A stretch of 64,000 nucleotides of DNA from Lepidurus packardi (GCA_023053545.1 JAKZAN010000203.1:1-64000), one strand, 5' to 3'. Positions 1 through 11,798 are shown, counted from the stretch's first letter. Made by a program: numbers and translations. The notes: generated from the sequence alone by a model not told the origin.

Positions 1-252
1 CCCAACCCCAACCCCAACCCCAACCCCAACCCCAACCCCAACCCCAACCCCAACCCCAACCCCAACCCCAACCCCAACCCCAACCCCAACCCCAACCCCA
101 ACCCCAACCCCAACCCCAACCCCAACCCCCCCAACCCCAACCCCAACCCCAACCCCAACCCCAACCCCAACCCCAACCCCAACCCCAACCCCAACCCCAA
201 CCCCAACCCCAACCCCAACCCCAACCCCAACCCCAACCCCAACCCCAACCCC
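1..252. repeat. C4A2 telomere, left chromosome end
   Basis: This is an uninterrupted array of the 6-bp unit CCCCAA in the orientation expected at a left chromosome end (C-strand reading 5' to 3'). There is one irregular unit near 126-132, where a run of seven C replaces four. The array ends cleanly at 252 and is followed by unique sequence. C4A2 repeats are known from oligohymenophorean ciliates (Tetrahymena, Paramecium and relatives). The length of about 250 bp and the direct attachment to gene-dense DNA suggest a somatic (macronuclear) chromosome rather than germline. Confidence 0.97.
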
Positions 253-400
253 TCTGCTAACAACTCCATGTCAAACCTCCTCCGATTTCTTACCCTCAAT
301 TCATAAGAGTTGCAACTGTCTGAATAATGCTGTTTTTCCGCCCAGAATATTGGCAAAGAACTACAGAATATATTACTTTGGTCGAAATATCCTATAGTTA
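253..400. other. Short subtelomeric spacer
   Basis: This is 148 bp of AT-rich unique sequence between the telomere and the stop codon of the first gene. I see no repeat, ORF or RNA-like structure in it. It is short enough that the 3' end of the first gene lies almost at the chromosome tip. Confidence 0.6.
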
Positions 401-1286
401 TCACAAACTATCCACCTTTTTACTCAGATAATTGGTCCTCCAGTGTAGCATTTTGTAGTGTGTCTTCGCATCGCTCACTCTCGTCTTAAAGAATTTGGCC
501 TTCTCCTCATCCACTTTCTTCTGGTACCTTTCCTGCATCCCCAAGTACCCGATGAACAAACCGAGGTCCACCGATAGTGCAGTCAGGTATGCCAGAGGTT
601 CGCCAGTGTCCCACCCGTACACTCCGTAGGTCACAAAGAACAGCCCCACCCATTGTGCCACCATGGCTCCAACAATAAGTCTCGGACTATTCATGCACTT
701 CTGCGAGATCTTCTACACTTCAGACGTGTACCAATCCAGATAGTCAGTCTTAGCATTTTGAAGAGAACGGAGATAGTCACGGGGATTATCGGGAGGCAGG
801 AGTTCGATAGGTTTGTTAATAATGTCCTTAACCCTGACGTCGATTGGGACTTGCTTCTCAAACTCTTCCAAGATATCAGCGTTGTACTTGGACATTAAGG
901 GGAACTCCTCCTCATAGTCTTTGATCTGGAAGGCGAGGATCTGGTCGCCCAAACGCAGTTTTAAATTGTTAAACACAGCAGTATCTATGAACTGGAGGGC
1001 CAAAACATATCGCTTGTGAAGTTAGCCTTACATTTTAGTTGCCACTCGGGTGGAATGTGTTGTCGATGTCGTACTCCACTTTTTTGTCAAGGTACTTCTA
1101 GACCTGTGCTGCGAACTGATTGATGGAAGCATTCACGGGCACAAAAAACTGTACTCGCTGGGAAGGAGAAAAGCTGACCTCCACCTTGGAGAAGGCTGTT
1201 TTCCAGCAGAGCAGCTTGCGGGTCAGAAGAGAATTGAGAGATTTAGAGCTGTGATTTTGGGAGAAAACTAGACGGGCTGCGTGCAT
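401..1286 (-). CDS. MCU: MCU, mitochondrial calcium uniporter pore subunit
   Basis: Two exons (1286-1032 and 991-401, 40-nt intron, phase 0) encode 281 aa ending at TGA. The N-terminus is rich in Arg/Lys/Ser with no acids for about 35 residues, as in a mitochondrial presequence. The C-terminal third has two membrane helices joined by the uniporter loop WDTGEPLAYL, matching the family signature W-D-x-x-E-P, where Asp and Glu form the Ca2+ selectivity filter. A Lys-rich coiled coil follows, as in MCU. The two residues between Asp and Glu are Thr-Gly instead of the animal Ile-Met. An in-frame TAG at 713-715 lies in the loop before the first helix. Known role: Ca2+ entry into the mitochondrial matrix. 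The gene points at the telomere and stops 149 bp from it. It is divergent from the eIF4E gene. Confidence 0.82.
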
Positions 1287-1568
1287 GTTAGCAACAAGTA
1301 TATTCTATAATTACTGGGACTGGTTTTTATGATTAGTTTATAGGTTGGCTGGACAAATAGGTGGGTATGTCAGTGATCTGTAATTGTATGGACTAGGAGA
1401 CATACGGGAGTGGACCCGCGAAAAGACAGTCAGTGCAATCTGGGACTCGCACTCATCTGGGAATCATATTTTTGAGGTATTGCAAGCAGCAACCGAAATA
1501 TTATTCGCAAGACCAAATTTTATAATCCCTGCATTTAAACCCATTTTGAATCATACTCCTCCCAAACA

Positions 1569-2078
1569 ATGTAGAACGATGTCAAACTCAACGCCACGTA
1601 CAAGTGTTGGGTACAGAGGCTAGAGCGAGACTCCAACCAGGAGTATAACAACACCCTCAACGATGCATTCACCATGAGCACCATCAAGGAGTTCTGGAAG
1701 TACTACCAGTACATGGTCAGGCCATCCCGACTCAAATAGAATGACAACATCTACATCTTCAAAGAGAACATCCACCCCACCTGGGAAGCACCGTAGAACA
1801 AGGACGGAGGTTGTTTCCGTGTGAAGATCAAGAAGCCACGTACGAACAGGATCTGGGAAGACTTGATTCTGGCGGTGATCAATGCAGAGAACAAGTACGC
1901 GGGGATGACTAACGGAGTGCGTATCAAAATAAAGGAGAAGGTGATGGATGAGATAGAGATATGGGTGCGCAAGCCCAAGAGCGAGGACGAGAAGACAGGA
2001 CTAAAGGAGTACTACCGGAAGCTGGTGTTCTCGGACGAGGACGCCAATTTTGATTTCAAGAGTTTCAGCAAGAAATGA
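1569..2078 (+). CDS. eIF4E-family cap-binding protein, 4EHP (class II) type
   Basis: This is a single-exon gene of 169 aa. The ATG at 1569 is followed immediately by TAG, so the protein begins Met-Glu, and an in-frame TGA at 1548 excludes a longer start. Family landmarks appear in order: YKCW near the N-terminus, FWKYYQYMVRPSRL, the cap-binding Trp-Glu in HPTWEAP followed by NKDGG, RIWEDL, and the late cap-stacking Trp in IEIWVRK. The segment QYMVRPS is much closer to eIF4E2/4EHP (class II) than to canonical eIF4E. Class II proteins bind mRNA caps and usually repress translation. The two in-frame TAGs in the body fall at LK-E-NDN and AP-E-NKDGG. The N-terminal extension usual in animals is missing. 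Confidence 0.85.
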
Positions 2079-2255
2079 TGCGACACATCGACAATGTTAT
2101 AGTGTACGATTGATCCATTGCTCAGGATTTTCTGGGCCTTCCTTGGCCTCTAGGCTATCATTATAAAGAGATTTATGATTTTCTGGCACACTTCTAACCC
2201 ATATCTTTTATCCCTCTGATTGTTGTTAAATCTGTAAACATTACCTCAATCCTAT

Positions 2256-3724
2256 ATGTCATACACTCGCCTAGCCCTCGTCCTTGCCCTCCTTCTCACT
2301 CTCGCTTCCGCTCAAAGCCGCGGTGAGTAGGATCGAGTCAAAAACTTCATCATACCCGGATACAACAATCCTTGGTATTCAGGTACCCCCACCCCAATCA
2401 TTATTTTAGGCTATCTTAATATCTCTCTTAACAAGGCTTTCCACTACGTCTTCTTCCCTTCTCAGCACGACCCTGATAATTAACCTCTGCTTCTTTGGCT
2501 CAACGGAGGCCCGGGTTGCTCGAGCCTCATTGGCATGGCCTATGAGAATGGACCCTTCAAATTTTACCCCGGCAAGACCAACTTCTTCGTTAATCCTTAT
2601 TCTTGGAACAAGAAGGCCAACCTGCTCTACATCGAGTCACCAGGCTCGGTGGGGTTCAGCATCGGTCCCGTGAAAAGCTCAGACGAGTCGGTGCAGACTG
2701 ACAACCTTGCGGCGTTGATCACGTTTTTTGCCAAATTCCCAAGCTTCAGAAATAACGATTTCTACCTGAGTGGTGAAAGTTACGCAGGTATCTACGTGCC
2801 TTATTTGGCTCTGGCGATCCACAACTACAATAACAACCCCACCACCCACCTCACCATCAAGATGAAAGGATTCATTGTCGGCAATGCCTGCACAGACCCT
2901 GAAGAATGTTACGTTCCTGGCTCTGATGGTACTTCACTGTTCCAGTACGAGTTCCTCTACAAGCACACCTTCTACACAGAAAGTGAGTATGAAGACATGC
3001 GTGCCTCGTGCGTCTTGGGATGGGGTAGTCACTAGTGCTATGATAAACGAAGCATTCTCGATGCCAAGTTTGACAACACTTCCACATCGATCCTCAATAT
3101 CTATTCTTACTGCTATAACCAACCCTCACCACCCGAGAGCAGAGGGAAGTCAAAGCGCAGTCTCAGCGGAAAACGCCTCCCAAAGGGAGACCTCGATTGC
3201 GATGACTCCCTTGGGGCATACCACTTCTTCAATGATCCTATCGTCAGACAAAAGATGAACCTCGGTAATTTCGACCCCGAAGTCAAATGGACCATGTGCA
3301 ACGACCCTGTGGGAGATTCCTACATATCCAACCCCAATGCATCCTTTTACATTTATCCGATTCTGATGAAGGCTGGCTATAGGATCTGGGTGTACTCGGG
3401 CGATGTGGATGCTGATGTGCCTATCACGGGTACGAGAGTTTGGCTGCAGAGACTGAGAGATGCTTACGCGATCCCTATCATGGAGCCATGGAGAGAATGG
3501 TGGGTTTCGGGCAAGCACCCATACGAAGACCAGGTGGGCGGAATGGTCTGGAAGCTGAAGAACCTGACTTTCGCGTCAGTACAATACGCAGGGTACACAT
3601 TCATGAGTATATTGTAATTGGGATTGTTTGCATGTTTAGACATATGGTGCCCCAGGACCAACCTGCCGCAGCATTCGTGCTGATCAATAGCTTCCTGAAT
3701 GGAGAGGACTTACCTTAATCTTGA
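2256..3724 (+). CDS. Secreted serine carboxypeptidase (S10 family)
   Basis: Three exons (2256-2382, 2410-3592, 3640-3724; introns of 27 and 47 nt) give 464 aa. Residues 1-20 form a signal peptide (Leu/Ala-rich core ending LASAQS). Family motifs are WLNGGPGCSSL, the nucleophile motif GESYAG, the Asp region YSGDVDADVP and the His region HMVPQDQP; the last is only joined correctly after removing the second intron. The protein should be a lysosomal/phagosomal or secreted peptidase that removes C-terminal residues. Three in-frame TAA/TAG codons are read through, one just before PLLLWLNGG. The 27-nt intron is among the shortest here. The gene converges on the coiled-coil gene at 3828 with 103 bp between stops. 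Confidence 0.9.
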
Positions 3725-3827
3725 TCCAACCTTAATAGAAGTCTGTCCAGAAGATTGTTATTGTTCATTTACCCACACCTACCACTCACCCATCCACCAA
3801 CCATTAGTCTAATAAAGTCTATTCAAA

Positions 3828-4886
3828 TCATCCTGCTGATTGATTCTTTTCGTTGAGCTTTATCAGGAGCCTGTCCAACATGTTCTACAGGTCACTGTAC
3901 GACTATTCCATTAGATTAACTCTCTCGTCCAGACTGTTTGCGATGCCTGCGTTCCATTTACCCACCTTCTGGATCTACCCTTTGATTTCCCGAACGACCT
4001 AGTCGAATTGCCGATCCATCTTGACAGTCGACCCTCCCATCTGGCTCTCCAGCTCTGCGTTCTTATCCAGTAGTTTTTCAATCTGTGAAGCCATGGTGTC
4101 CAACAGCCCCTGACAATCCTGTAGTTCCTGATTCTTGACGGTCAGTTCCAATTCCTTTCGGTTGAGTATTTCTAGGAGTTCGTGTTTGACAGTCTCCGAG
4201 GACTCAGACTGGTTCCTGACTTGAATACCCTGGCTGAACTGTTGCTAGAATTGCTAGAACTGTGCTCTGAGATTCTCATAATGTTCCTCTCTGTCATCTG
4301 CTACTTTCCTCCACTTCCTGGTTTCGTGCACCATTGTTTCCAGTTTATGTTCGAGAGCAGCTCCCCGAAGCTTCTCTCCGTTCAGCTTCTCGCGTGCTTC
4401 TTCGAGCTCCTTGCCCAGAGCCTCGACCCTCTGCTCCAGACTCTTTTCCTTAAACACACACTGAAAATGGCTATTCTTTTTGCGCTGAATCAGGTCATGA
4501 TTCTTCTCAGTCAGTTCCTGGACTTTCTCCTTGAGCCCCGTCAGTTCTTGGGTGGCTGCACTGTACTTCTTCTGCAGTCCGATCTGCTTGCTGTTGGCTG
4601 TATTGACCAGCTCTTCCAACCTTCTCCGATTTTCGCAGGCTTACTTCAGGCTGGCCCCCATTTCCTCCGTTGACCTCTGCTGTTATTATTTTGCAGCCTT
4701 CAGAGTTTTGAGCTCTTCAGAGATCTTGTGATGATTTTTTTCAGCCTGGCGCACCCGGTCTTTCAAGTACTGAACTGCCTCGGACAACTTGTAGTTGTCG
4801 AGCTGGAGCTGGTGGGGTGTGGAGTTGAGTGGGTGGTTGGAGATGTCTCTGATAGGGAGTCCTTCAGCGGACTGATTCGTTAACAT
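3828..4886 (-). CDS. Coiled-coil protein, unknown function
   Basis: One exon from ATG 4886 to TGA 3828 encodes 352 aa. After about 30 residues of Pro/Asn/Ser-rich N-terminus, nearly the whole chain is charged heptad repeat (for example LEQRVEALGKELEEAREKL), so it should be an extended alpha-helical coiled coil. About ten TAA/TAG codons are in frame, and all fall at heptad positions where Glu is natural. I recognise no catalytic or targeting motif and no membrane segment. The composition resembles ciliary or basal-body scaffold proteins, but that is not evidence of a role. Confidence 0.75.
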
Positions 4887-5013
4887 GATGTTATTCTAAC
4901 GATATAAAGTCCATACATATTTCGCTTTTGATTGACTTAGGAGGGACGAACTCTGGGTCTCTAAGATATATTATTTGGGTTCAACAATCATAATTATCCT
5001 ACACGCTTAAAGC

Positions 5014-6011
5014 ATGGTCCTTCGATCGCTGGTCCAGGCATGTGCTGCCCTCGAGAGAAAACATCCAAAGTTTCCCTATCTTTATGCCTTCGCCGGCAAC
5101 ATAGCCATGGCCATCATGCAGATCTTCGTCAAGACTCTCGGACTCTGGATCCCCACCTCCGCCATCCTCTACTATCGTGCACTCTGTCTCTTCCTGCTCA
5201 ACACTCTGGTCATCCGCACTATGGGCAACCCCTTCTACATCACAGACCCTCGAATCTTCAGACTTCTAATAATAAGATGCGTGCTCTCTGCCACCGCTGG
5301 TTACTGCTACTTCTACCCCCTGCAGTGCCTTTCGATCAGCATCACCAACTCAATCTGGATGACGAGTCCGATTTGGACCCACTTCGTCTAAAGCCTGGTC
5401 GCAAAGGTAGAACTCTCCTTAAAACCCTTTAATCATCCTTGTTTTATATTAGACAGACAAGAATCAGCCTGACGCACTTAATCACAACCTGTACCAGCTT
5501 CCTCGGCTTGCTCCTCATCACTAAACCTGAGTTTCTGTTTCCCAACTCCGAGTAACATGTCCAAATTAATATGTTCTGTTGTGGAATTGCCTTAACTGCA
5601 GCCATTGTCAACGCCTTCTCCATGGTTGTCCTCAGGCTCGTCAAAGGTCACGTCACCAACGACACTGCTCTTCAGTACTTCTACATAGGCCAAATGCTCT
5701 TTAATAGTCTTGTCAGTCTGGGAGGGGCTCCTTCTTCTAAACATTAGTATCGTGAAATTGATGGCATTTTCCTTGTAGTGTTGGGGGCAGTGGTGTTGTC
5801 GGCCTACGCGACACAGGCGCTGATCACACGTGCGATTTTCTTGATGCCAGCTTCGGACGTGATGGCATTCAGCTACGTGCTGGTGGCATTTTCGTTTATC
5901 GCAGACGTATTCATCTTCGGACAACGATTCGATGGACTTGGACTGCTGGGCATGGGCCTGATATGCGGGGGGATAGGGTTCATCATCAAGAAACCTAAAG
6001 AAGCACAGTGA
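5014..6011 (+). CDS. DMT-superfamily (EamA/SLC35-like) membrane transporter
   Basis: Two exons (5014-5406 and 5457-6011; 50-nt intron, phase 0) encode 315 aa. About ten hydrophobic segments are arranged as two five-helix halves. Polar residues between helices and the short Lys-rich tail FIIKKPKEAQ fit the drug/metabolite transporter fold of EamA or SLC35G proteins (usual length about 300-350 aa). Substrate cannot be told from sequence. The acceptor is the ACAG ending at 5456; using the earlier TAG at 5452 would bring in TGA codons. The compartment is likely an endomembrane or the plasma membrane. Confidence 0.78.
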
Positions 6012-6485
6012 TGGGCAGCGAAATGCAAAGGTATTAACTGTTGGATTTGCAGAAACGGTTTCTAGAATTTAGTGGAAATAGTGTAGTATAGGCAAAAATT
6101 CTTTGGGCAAATTAAAGTCTTATGATTGATTGTACTACAACTGATTTTGACATTTTCGATTAGTACTCCACCTTGTCACCAGCCACGTTAGTCTCCGAAT
6201 TGCAAATGCCTACTACCCACGAAATGGAATGTGACATTGATTGAGGATTCAGGACCCAGCCATGGCTAGCCCCGTACTTACTATTTGCGATGTGTAATAT
6301 ATGAAGGTAGATTGATGAGTGCTGTTTCCTGAAATGAGGGAGGTAGATGTATGTATGGAGGAAGTAGGGTTTTATGCAGAGCAAGCAATAGCTCCAATAC
6401 TTTTATGTGTGTTTTGGAACGGGTCTGGCAATAAATATACTCAGTAGGGTGGTATAATAATTTGAATCAGTTTTTTCAGTCAGAC
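6012..6485. other. Intergenic spacer
   Basis: This is 474 bp between the transporter stop and the kinase start. It is AT-rich and contains a minus-strand reading frame at 6160-6384 with no family resemblance and a codon pattern unlike the neighbours. I see no RNA gene. It probably holds the 3' UTR of the transporter and the promoter of the kinase. Confidence 0.5.
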
Positions 6486-8120
6486 ATGGAGAAAGCTTCC
6501 TCACTCAAAGACTTCGAAATCCAAGCCCGTCTCGGCGAAGGCGCCTTCGGTATCGTCCACAAGGTGCGTCGAAAGGAAGACAGCAAGGAGTACGCACTCA
6601 AGAAGGTAACTGTCCCTCCACAACCGCCATCCCAACCCCTCCCACTTCTTCCATAACAAAGCATATCCAGGAAAAAAACAGGTGAAACTAATCGCCATGA
6701 AATAAAAAGAACGCTAAAATGCAGTCAACGAAATCAGAATCCTGGCTTCCCTCAACGATGACTACATCATTGGGTACAAGGATGCCTTCTACGATGAAGC
6801 CTCTTCCACCCTTTGCGTCGTGATGGAGTTCGCATCCGGTGGCGACATACTCAAGAAAATCAACCAGCACACAAAGGCTCGCACGCGCTTCACTGAGGAA
6901 GAGATTTGGAAAGCTCTTGTCCACATGACTAAAGGTAAATCTACAAGCAGGCATTCATACTTTCAGGGCTCAAATCTTTGCATGATAAAAAAATCCTACA
7001 CCGTGATCTTAAGTGCGCTAACGTCTTCATCAACTCAGATGGAGTCTACAAACTGGGGGATCTCAACGTCTCCAAGGTCCTCAAGAAAGGTATGGCCCAC
7101 ACCCAAACCGGGACTCCCTACTATGCCAGTCCTGAAGTCTGGCAAGACAAACCTTATGATATGAAGAGCGATATCTGGTCACTGGGCTGTGTGGTCTACG
7201 AGATGGCCGCTCTCCGGCCTCCGTTCCAGGCATCTGATCTCCAAGGACTATTCAAGAAAGTAACAGTAGGAGTGTTCGACCGTGTTCCTGCTGTATACTC
7301 ATCGGATCTGGCGAATTTTATCGCCTCGCTGCTTAAGGTATCGCCTCTGCAGAGACCAAACAGCGATCAGATCCTTACGAACCCGATCGTAGCCCGCCAC
7401 TATAAAGAGGGTAAGCTTGAATCCACAGCAGAGAGCTACGGAAGTAATATTAACAACGGAGAACTACTGCAGACGATCAAGTTCAACCCTTACAATCTGA
7501 AAGCTTTGAAAGACAAACTGCCTCGATCGAACTATCTGAAGTAGGATATTACGGATAGGAAGAGCCAAGCAGGAAACACTGAAGAACTAAACCCTCTCAG
7601 ACTGGTCATCAATCAAAAGGAAAAAGAAAGTCTAGAGCAAAAGAATCGGGAAAGAGTTCTTTCAGCGTGTGGTGTGAGGGCCTCAAATTTCTGTGATTCG
7701 CCAAGAGTGCCCAAGAAGGAAGAAGAACCGAAGAAGTAACACAATCCACCCTCATTGATCTTAACATGCAGAGCTGGAGATGTAAAACTGCCTCCCCGAC
7801 CAGTCAACAACAACAACCTGCCCAAACTTCCGCCCAAACCTGTGCCGTCACCAGGTCCTTACTACCAGCCCAGTCCGAGGGCAGAGTCACGAGACGGAAA
7901 GGTGAACCAGTCAGTGGGCGAAGTAAGGCGCAACTCTATCAAAGACCCAAAGTAGACGGAAGGCTTGTACCGATAGTACCTGAACGATAAATCTCGAGAC
8001 AGATCGAAAGAGCACTTGAGGAATGTAGGTGCGCAGATCGTGGGAGGAGGGGGGAATAACAACCCCGGACTTCCACGTTCTAATAGCGTAGAAAAAGTGC
8101 AACCTGGCTGGTGGGGCTGA
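6486..8120 (+). CDS. NEK-family Ser/Thr protein kinase
   Basis: Three exons (6486-6605, 6682-6934, 6967-8120; introns of 76 and 32 nt) give 508 aa. The kinase domain fills residues 8-270: glycine loop GEGAFGIV, catalytic Lys in YALKKV, helix-C region NEIRIL, catalytic loop HRDLKCANVF, a DLN in place of the usual DFG, GTPYYASPE and SDIWSLGCV. DLN and the spacing are typical of NIMA-related kinases, which act on cilia, basal bodies and mitosis and are much expanded in ciliates. The C-terminal 230 residues are low-complexity, with two Pro-rich stretches (KLPPRPVNNNNLPKLPPKP) that could bind SH3 domains. TAA/TAG codons at 6706, 6718 and 7542 are read through; stopping at 7542 would cut off the whole tail. 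I start at ATG 6486, since nothing in frame upstream is ATG. Confidence 0.9.
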
Positions 8121-8297
8121 TACAGTTATTCTTGATATTGTGCCGATACATAAATATTTTGTTTCCCAGGATCTTTTCATGAAGGGAGTCTACTATTTTA
8201 TCAGATATCGGATAGTCCAATGGATCAACACATATATTGGCATGATTAGCGACGATACTTCCTTGGAGAATAGCTTAGATATTTATGCAAAACTGCA

Positions 8298-11200
8298 TCA
8301 GATTTACAGGCCCCCGAAGAAGTCATCCTGTCTGGCCTTGTTATTCTGTCCTATTATCCCCCCTCCGAACCTCTTCCTTTCTGCGGGTTTTGAAGTCTCG
8401 AAAGGCAGGTCTTCCTTGTTATCGTCCTTCTTGATTCCCAGTAGTGCATTGATATCCAGCTCCTACTCATGATGAGCGTGCGTCTGTTTGGGTGCAACGA
8501 TTGGGTTTGCATTGTTGTTGCTAGTGTTCTGAGGCTTGCTTACCCCAATAAACTAGTTCGCCACTATTTCTTCTGCTGCCTAGAAAATATTGATCTTTTG
8601 CTTAGGAACATTATCGATCACTTTGGCCTTCTTCAGCCTTCCCTCACGCTCCCTTTGTGCTCCTGCCTGAGCCTGTTGGGCGTAGGGGTTGTTCACATTC
8701 GCAACTGGTTGCACAACAGGCACAAATTAATTCACAGGGGGCTGGACTACAGCTTATGGCTTCGCGATACTCCCTCGATTACGGCTGACAAAACCAGATT
8801 CCTATTTAGGTAGGGGTGTATCGGCTAGGCCTGCCTTTATGGGGCTCTCTTTCGCAGGTACCTTGAAGTCTTCCACCTTCTTGTTGTCGTTTTAGAAGTT
8901 GTTTAAGTTGAGGGTAAACTGAGGCTGCTTCTTAACTTCTTACTGAGGGGGGCTGACCTCTTTCTTGAAAGTCGGATTGTAGGAGTTCTCATTGTTCTCT
9001 TCTTCTTGCTTCTTTCGCATCATAAATCTCCGAGGAGCGACAGGTTTCGTTTCTTACTAAATCGTTTGGTTCACCGGCACGACTGGCGCCACTGGTGCGA
9101 CTGGTGCGACTGGTACGACTGGTACCACTTTTTGATTTTCGATTTATATCTTAGGTGGCTCGCCGATGCTTGGGGTGTAGGTTTCATCAGCTTGTTTTCG
9201 CCCTTTCAGCAACATCCTACTTCCGAATGGCTTACTAACTATCTCTGGCTCTTTCTTCTCCTCGACGATGACAGGTGGGGCAGGTTCCTTGATAGACTGG
9301 ATCGGAGTTTGGTGGGAAGGTGAAGCAATTGGGGTTTCTTCTTTAGGAGTTTCTATGGTCTGGTTGTTGCCTCTTTTACGGAACATGAAGCTCGGTTTGG
9401 ACACATCTGAAGGTTTGACTTCTTCAGCTGGTGGTTTCTCGGGCTGTTGGGGTTTAGCAGCACGAGTCCTGTCTTCCTGTTCTTCTTTCCAGACTCTCTC
9501 CTGCAGAACATGTGTGTTTGGCTCCTTGACTTCCTGCAGGTTTTGAGGAGTTGATTCCTCTTTGGGAACATCCTTTTTCTTGAAATTGGGTTTGAGTCCG
9601 TTGCCACTTGGCATCGATACTTCTGGCACTGATTGAGAGTTACTCGTATTCTTGCTCAGCTGCTTGGGATTCAGAGGCAGGAATTATTCTTCCTTTTCCC
9701 TTTCTTTTTCCTTCTCAATTTTCTTGGATGCCTGATCATTGTACCTTGGTGCAGAAGGAGGATTACTCTGAGCAACGTTGCTATTTGGGGTATTCTTTGT
9801 CAAGCTCCGACTCTACCTTACACTGTTCACCTTCGAGGAACTATTGACTCGAGGCTTGTTCTGTATCAACATACTCTTATCGGTCTTCTCGCTGAAACGG
9901 TCGAAGTCTATGCGACTCTCGTTGGTGGAAGTTTCGGGGTGCACTAAGGACCTGGAAATGATGTCGAGAGACGCTTCGATGTTTCTCATGAGTTTGGGAT
10001 TCTCCTTGGACTTCTCGATGACCGCCACACATTCGTCCACGATGTGCTGAATCTCCCCGAACATGTTCTTGATTTCCGAGTCTACGTTCTGCATCTTCCT
10101 GCGCATCAGTAAGTTCTCCTGTACCATCCTCTCCTTTCTGGTTTTGTTATTCGAGTCGGCCAGTTGCAAAGCCTTTTTCGCTGCCTCCTCCTTTTTCTTG
10201 ATCTATTCGTACTGGGCGTTCAACTTGCTCCCCTGCTCGATGTCAATGCCTAGAGACTATGCTTCTCTGGTGATCTTACGCAGTCGCGTATCCGTCTAGC
10301 GCTATTTGTCCTGCTTATCGATGATCTTCTGCTCCATCTACTCGGTCAGTCTGTTGTAGCGCTCCTCCTCCCTCTTCTGGTGGATGAGCTCGACTTTCAC
10401 TGCATGCAGGGAGTCGCCGTCCTTCTTGGCGGTGTTGTTTTCGAGGCGTTTGCCGTCATTGTTGATTTCGAGTTTCATGCGATATATCTCTTTCTCGAGT
10501 GCCTTCTTCTCTTCGAGAGCGGCCTGGACCAGTTTGTGCATGTCTATCTCATATTCCTCCTCCTTGATCTTACCCTCCCTGAACCGCATCTTCTTGATCT
10601 CTGTATCCATCCTCTCGATGATCTTCTCGTTATTCTTTCGATCCTCCTGCAGTATTTTTAGCTTGTCTTCCACCGTCTGACTGTTCTTGTTCTTGTTATT
10701 CTGGTTGGCTCTCAGCAGTAGTGTGTTCTTGGTTAGAATATCGTTCAACTGGTCGTTCAGCCTCTTGATCATGGCTCGTACCTTTTCATTCAGCCTGTTT
10801 AGGGAATCCATCGATTGGCCCTGTAGGTTTATGGAGTCAGGAAACTCTATGATAACTTCATTTTCGAACTTATGATCATTGTTAATGAGCAGAGGAACGA
10901 CCTGGGACTTTGCTTTGGAAGTGTCTTTCCTTCGGTAGTCTCCGTTTTGGGACCTGGAGGCAGAAAGCTTACTATTGAGACTGCGTCGGGAATTGGTTTT
11001 CAAAAGTTTGGGTTGCCGGGGAATGACCTTGACTGTGTCTAGTATGGGTGATGAAAAAGGGACATTTCATATTTTAGGCTGATCTTACTTTATTTGGTGA
11101 GTGTTTTCTGAGGAGCAGATTTCTCCTATTTCTTTTTGGCTTAGTCTTGGAAGTCCTCAAAGTCCTCGCCATACTAGTCAGCCTAGAAATCTTCTCCGTA

Positions 11201-11798
11201 GTCGTCCTCGTCGTTCTCCTTGGGCTTTTCGGAAACCGTCATTTTTTTAGGCGTAGCTGCCATTTCGGAAGTGTGTTTGGGGGCAACATCCACCTCCTCT
11301 TCATCGAAATATTCGTAGGAAGGAATATTTTTTTTAGGAAGACTGATCGGCTAAATCTTCGCCTTCTGACTGGTAGAGGCCTTAGCCAGATTGTTATTGG
11401 AAGCTTCAACTGCAACCTCCTCTTAGTAGTAATTATCTTGGTCGTCGTCGTCATAGTTGCCGTAATCGTAGCTGTTTTTGCTGGCTTTGCCGACCTGCTT
11501 GGTACTTCCGATGGCTTCCAGTTTGGTGCCCTTTGAAGATCCTCCGGCTGCTGCGACACTAGTCACAAGCTTTGAGGGTATGGCACTGTTTCTGTTAGTA
11601 TTAATTGTGGGTAATTTGCTGGTTGGCTTATAATCGTCATCGAAGTCGAGGTAGCCATCGTCTTAGACTTTGGTTTTGTTTTGTTTGCTTTTCGGAGGGG
11701 GCCTGCGAAAAAAGGGGTATTAAGTCATGTGAGGGTTACGATTAGTCGAGGAATTCCTCGTCGAGGTAAGGGAAGTCGTCCTTCTTGTTAGTCCTCAT
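8298..11798 (-). CDS. Large coiled-coil/proline-rich scaffold protein
   Basis: Three exons (11798-11740, 11702-11089, 11038-8298; introns of 37 and 50 nt) encode 1,137 aa. The N-terminal 200 residues are acidic and Asp/Tyr-rich (DDYGEDFEDF, DDGYLDFDDDY). Residues of about 250-560 are Lys/Glu coiled coil. The rest is Pro/Gln/Asn-rich and likely disordered, with a (PVA)n repeat and the C-terminus DDFFGGLEI. More than 20 TAA/TAG codons lie in frame. I recognise no domain. The two intron joins restore one continuous frame, which supports the model. It may be a cytoskeletal or ciliary scaffold, by composition only. In the standard code it would appear as four unrelated ORF fragments. Confidence 0.7.
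9076..9128 (-). repeat. Coding 9-bp tandem repeat, (Pro-Val-Ala/Val)n
   Basis: About six imperfect copies of the 9-bp unit ACTGGTGCG (plus strand) lie inside the proline-rich part of the preceding gene. Translated on the minus strand they give alternating VPV, APV and APVA tripeptides. The repeat keeps frame, so copy number changes would not disrupt the protein. It is a likely length-polymorphic spot. Confidence 0.75.

Noticed and set aside
6160..6384. Minus ORF of 74 aa
   Set aside because: Its composition is unlike genes here (Tyr/His/Ile rich from AT-rich DNA), with no support.
9144..11003. Three separate minus-strand ORFs as three genes
   Set aside because: They share one frame interrupted only by TAA/TAG and belong to one 1,137-aa gene.
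11239..11559. Minus ORF rich in Thr/Lys/Arg
   Set aside because: It is a frame shadow of the acidic exon 2 of the 1,137-aa protein, whose frame joins correctly at both introns.
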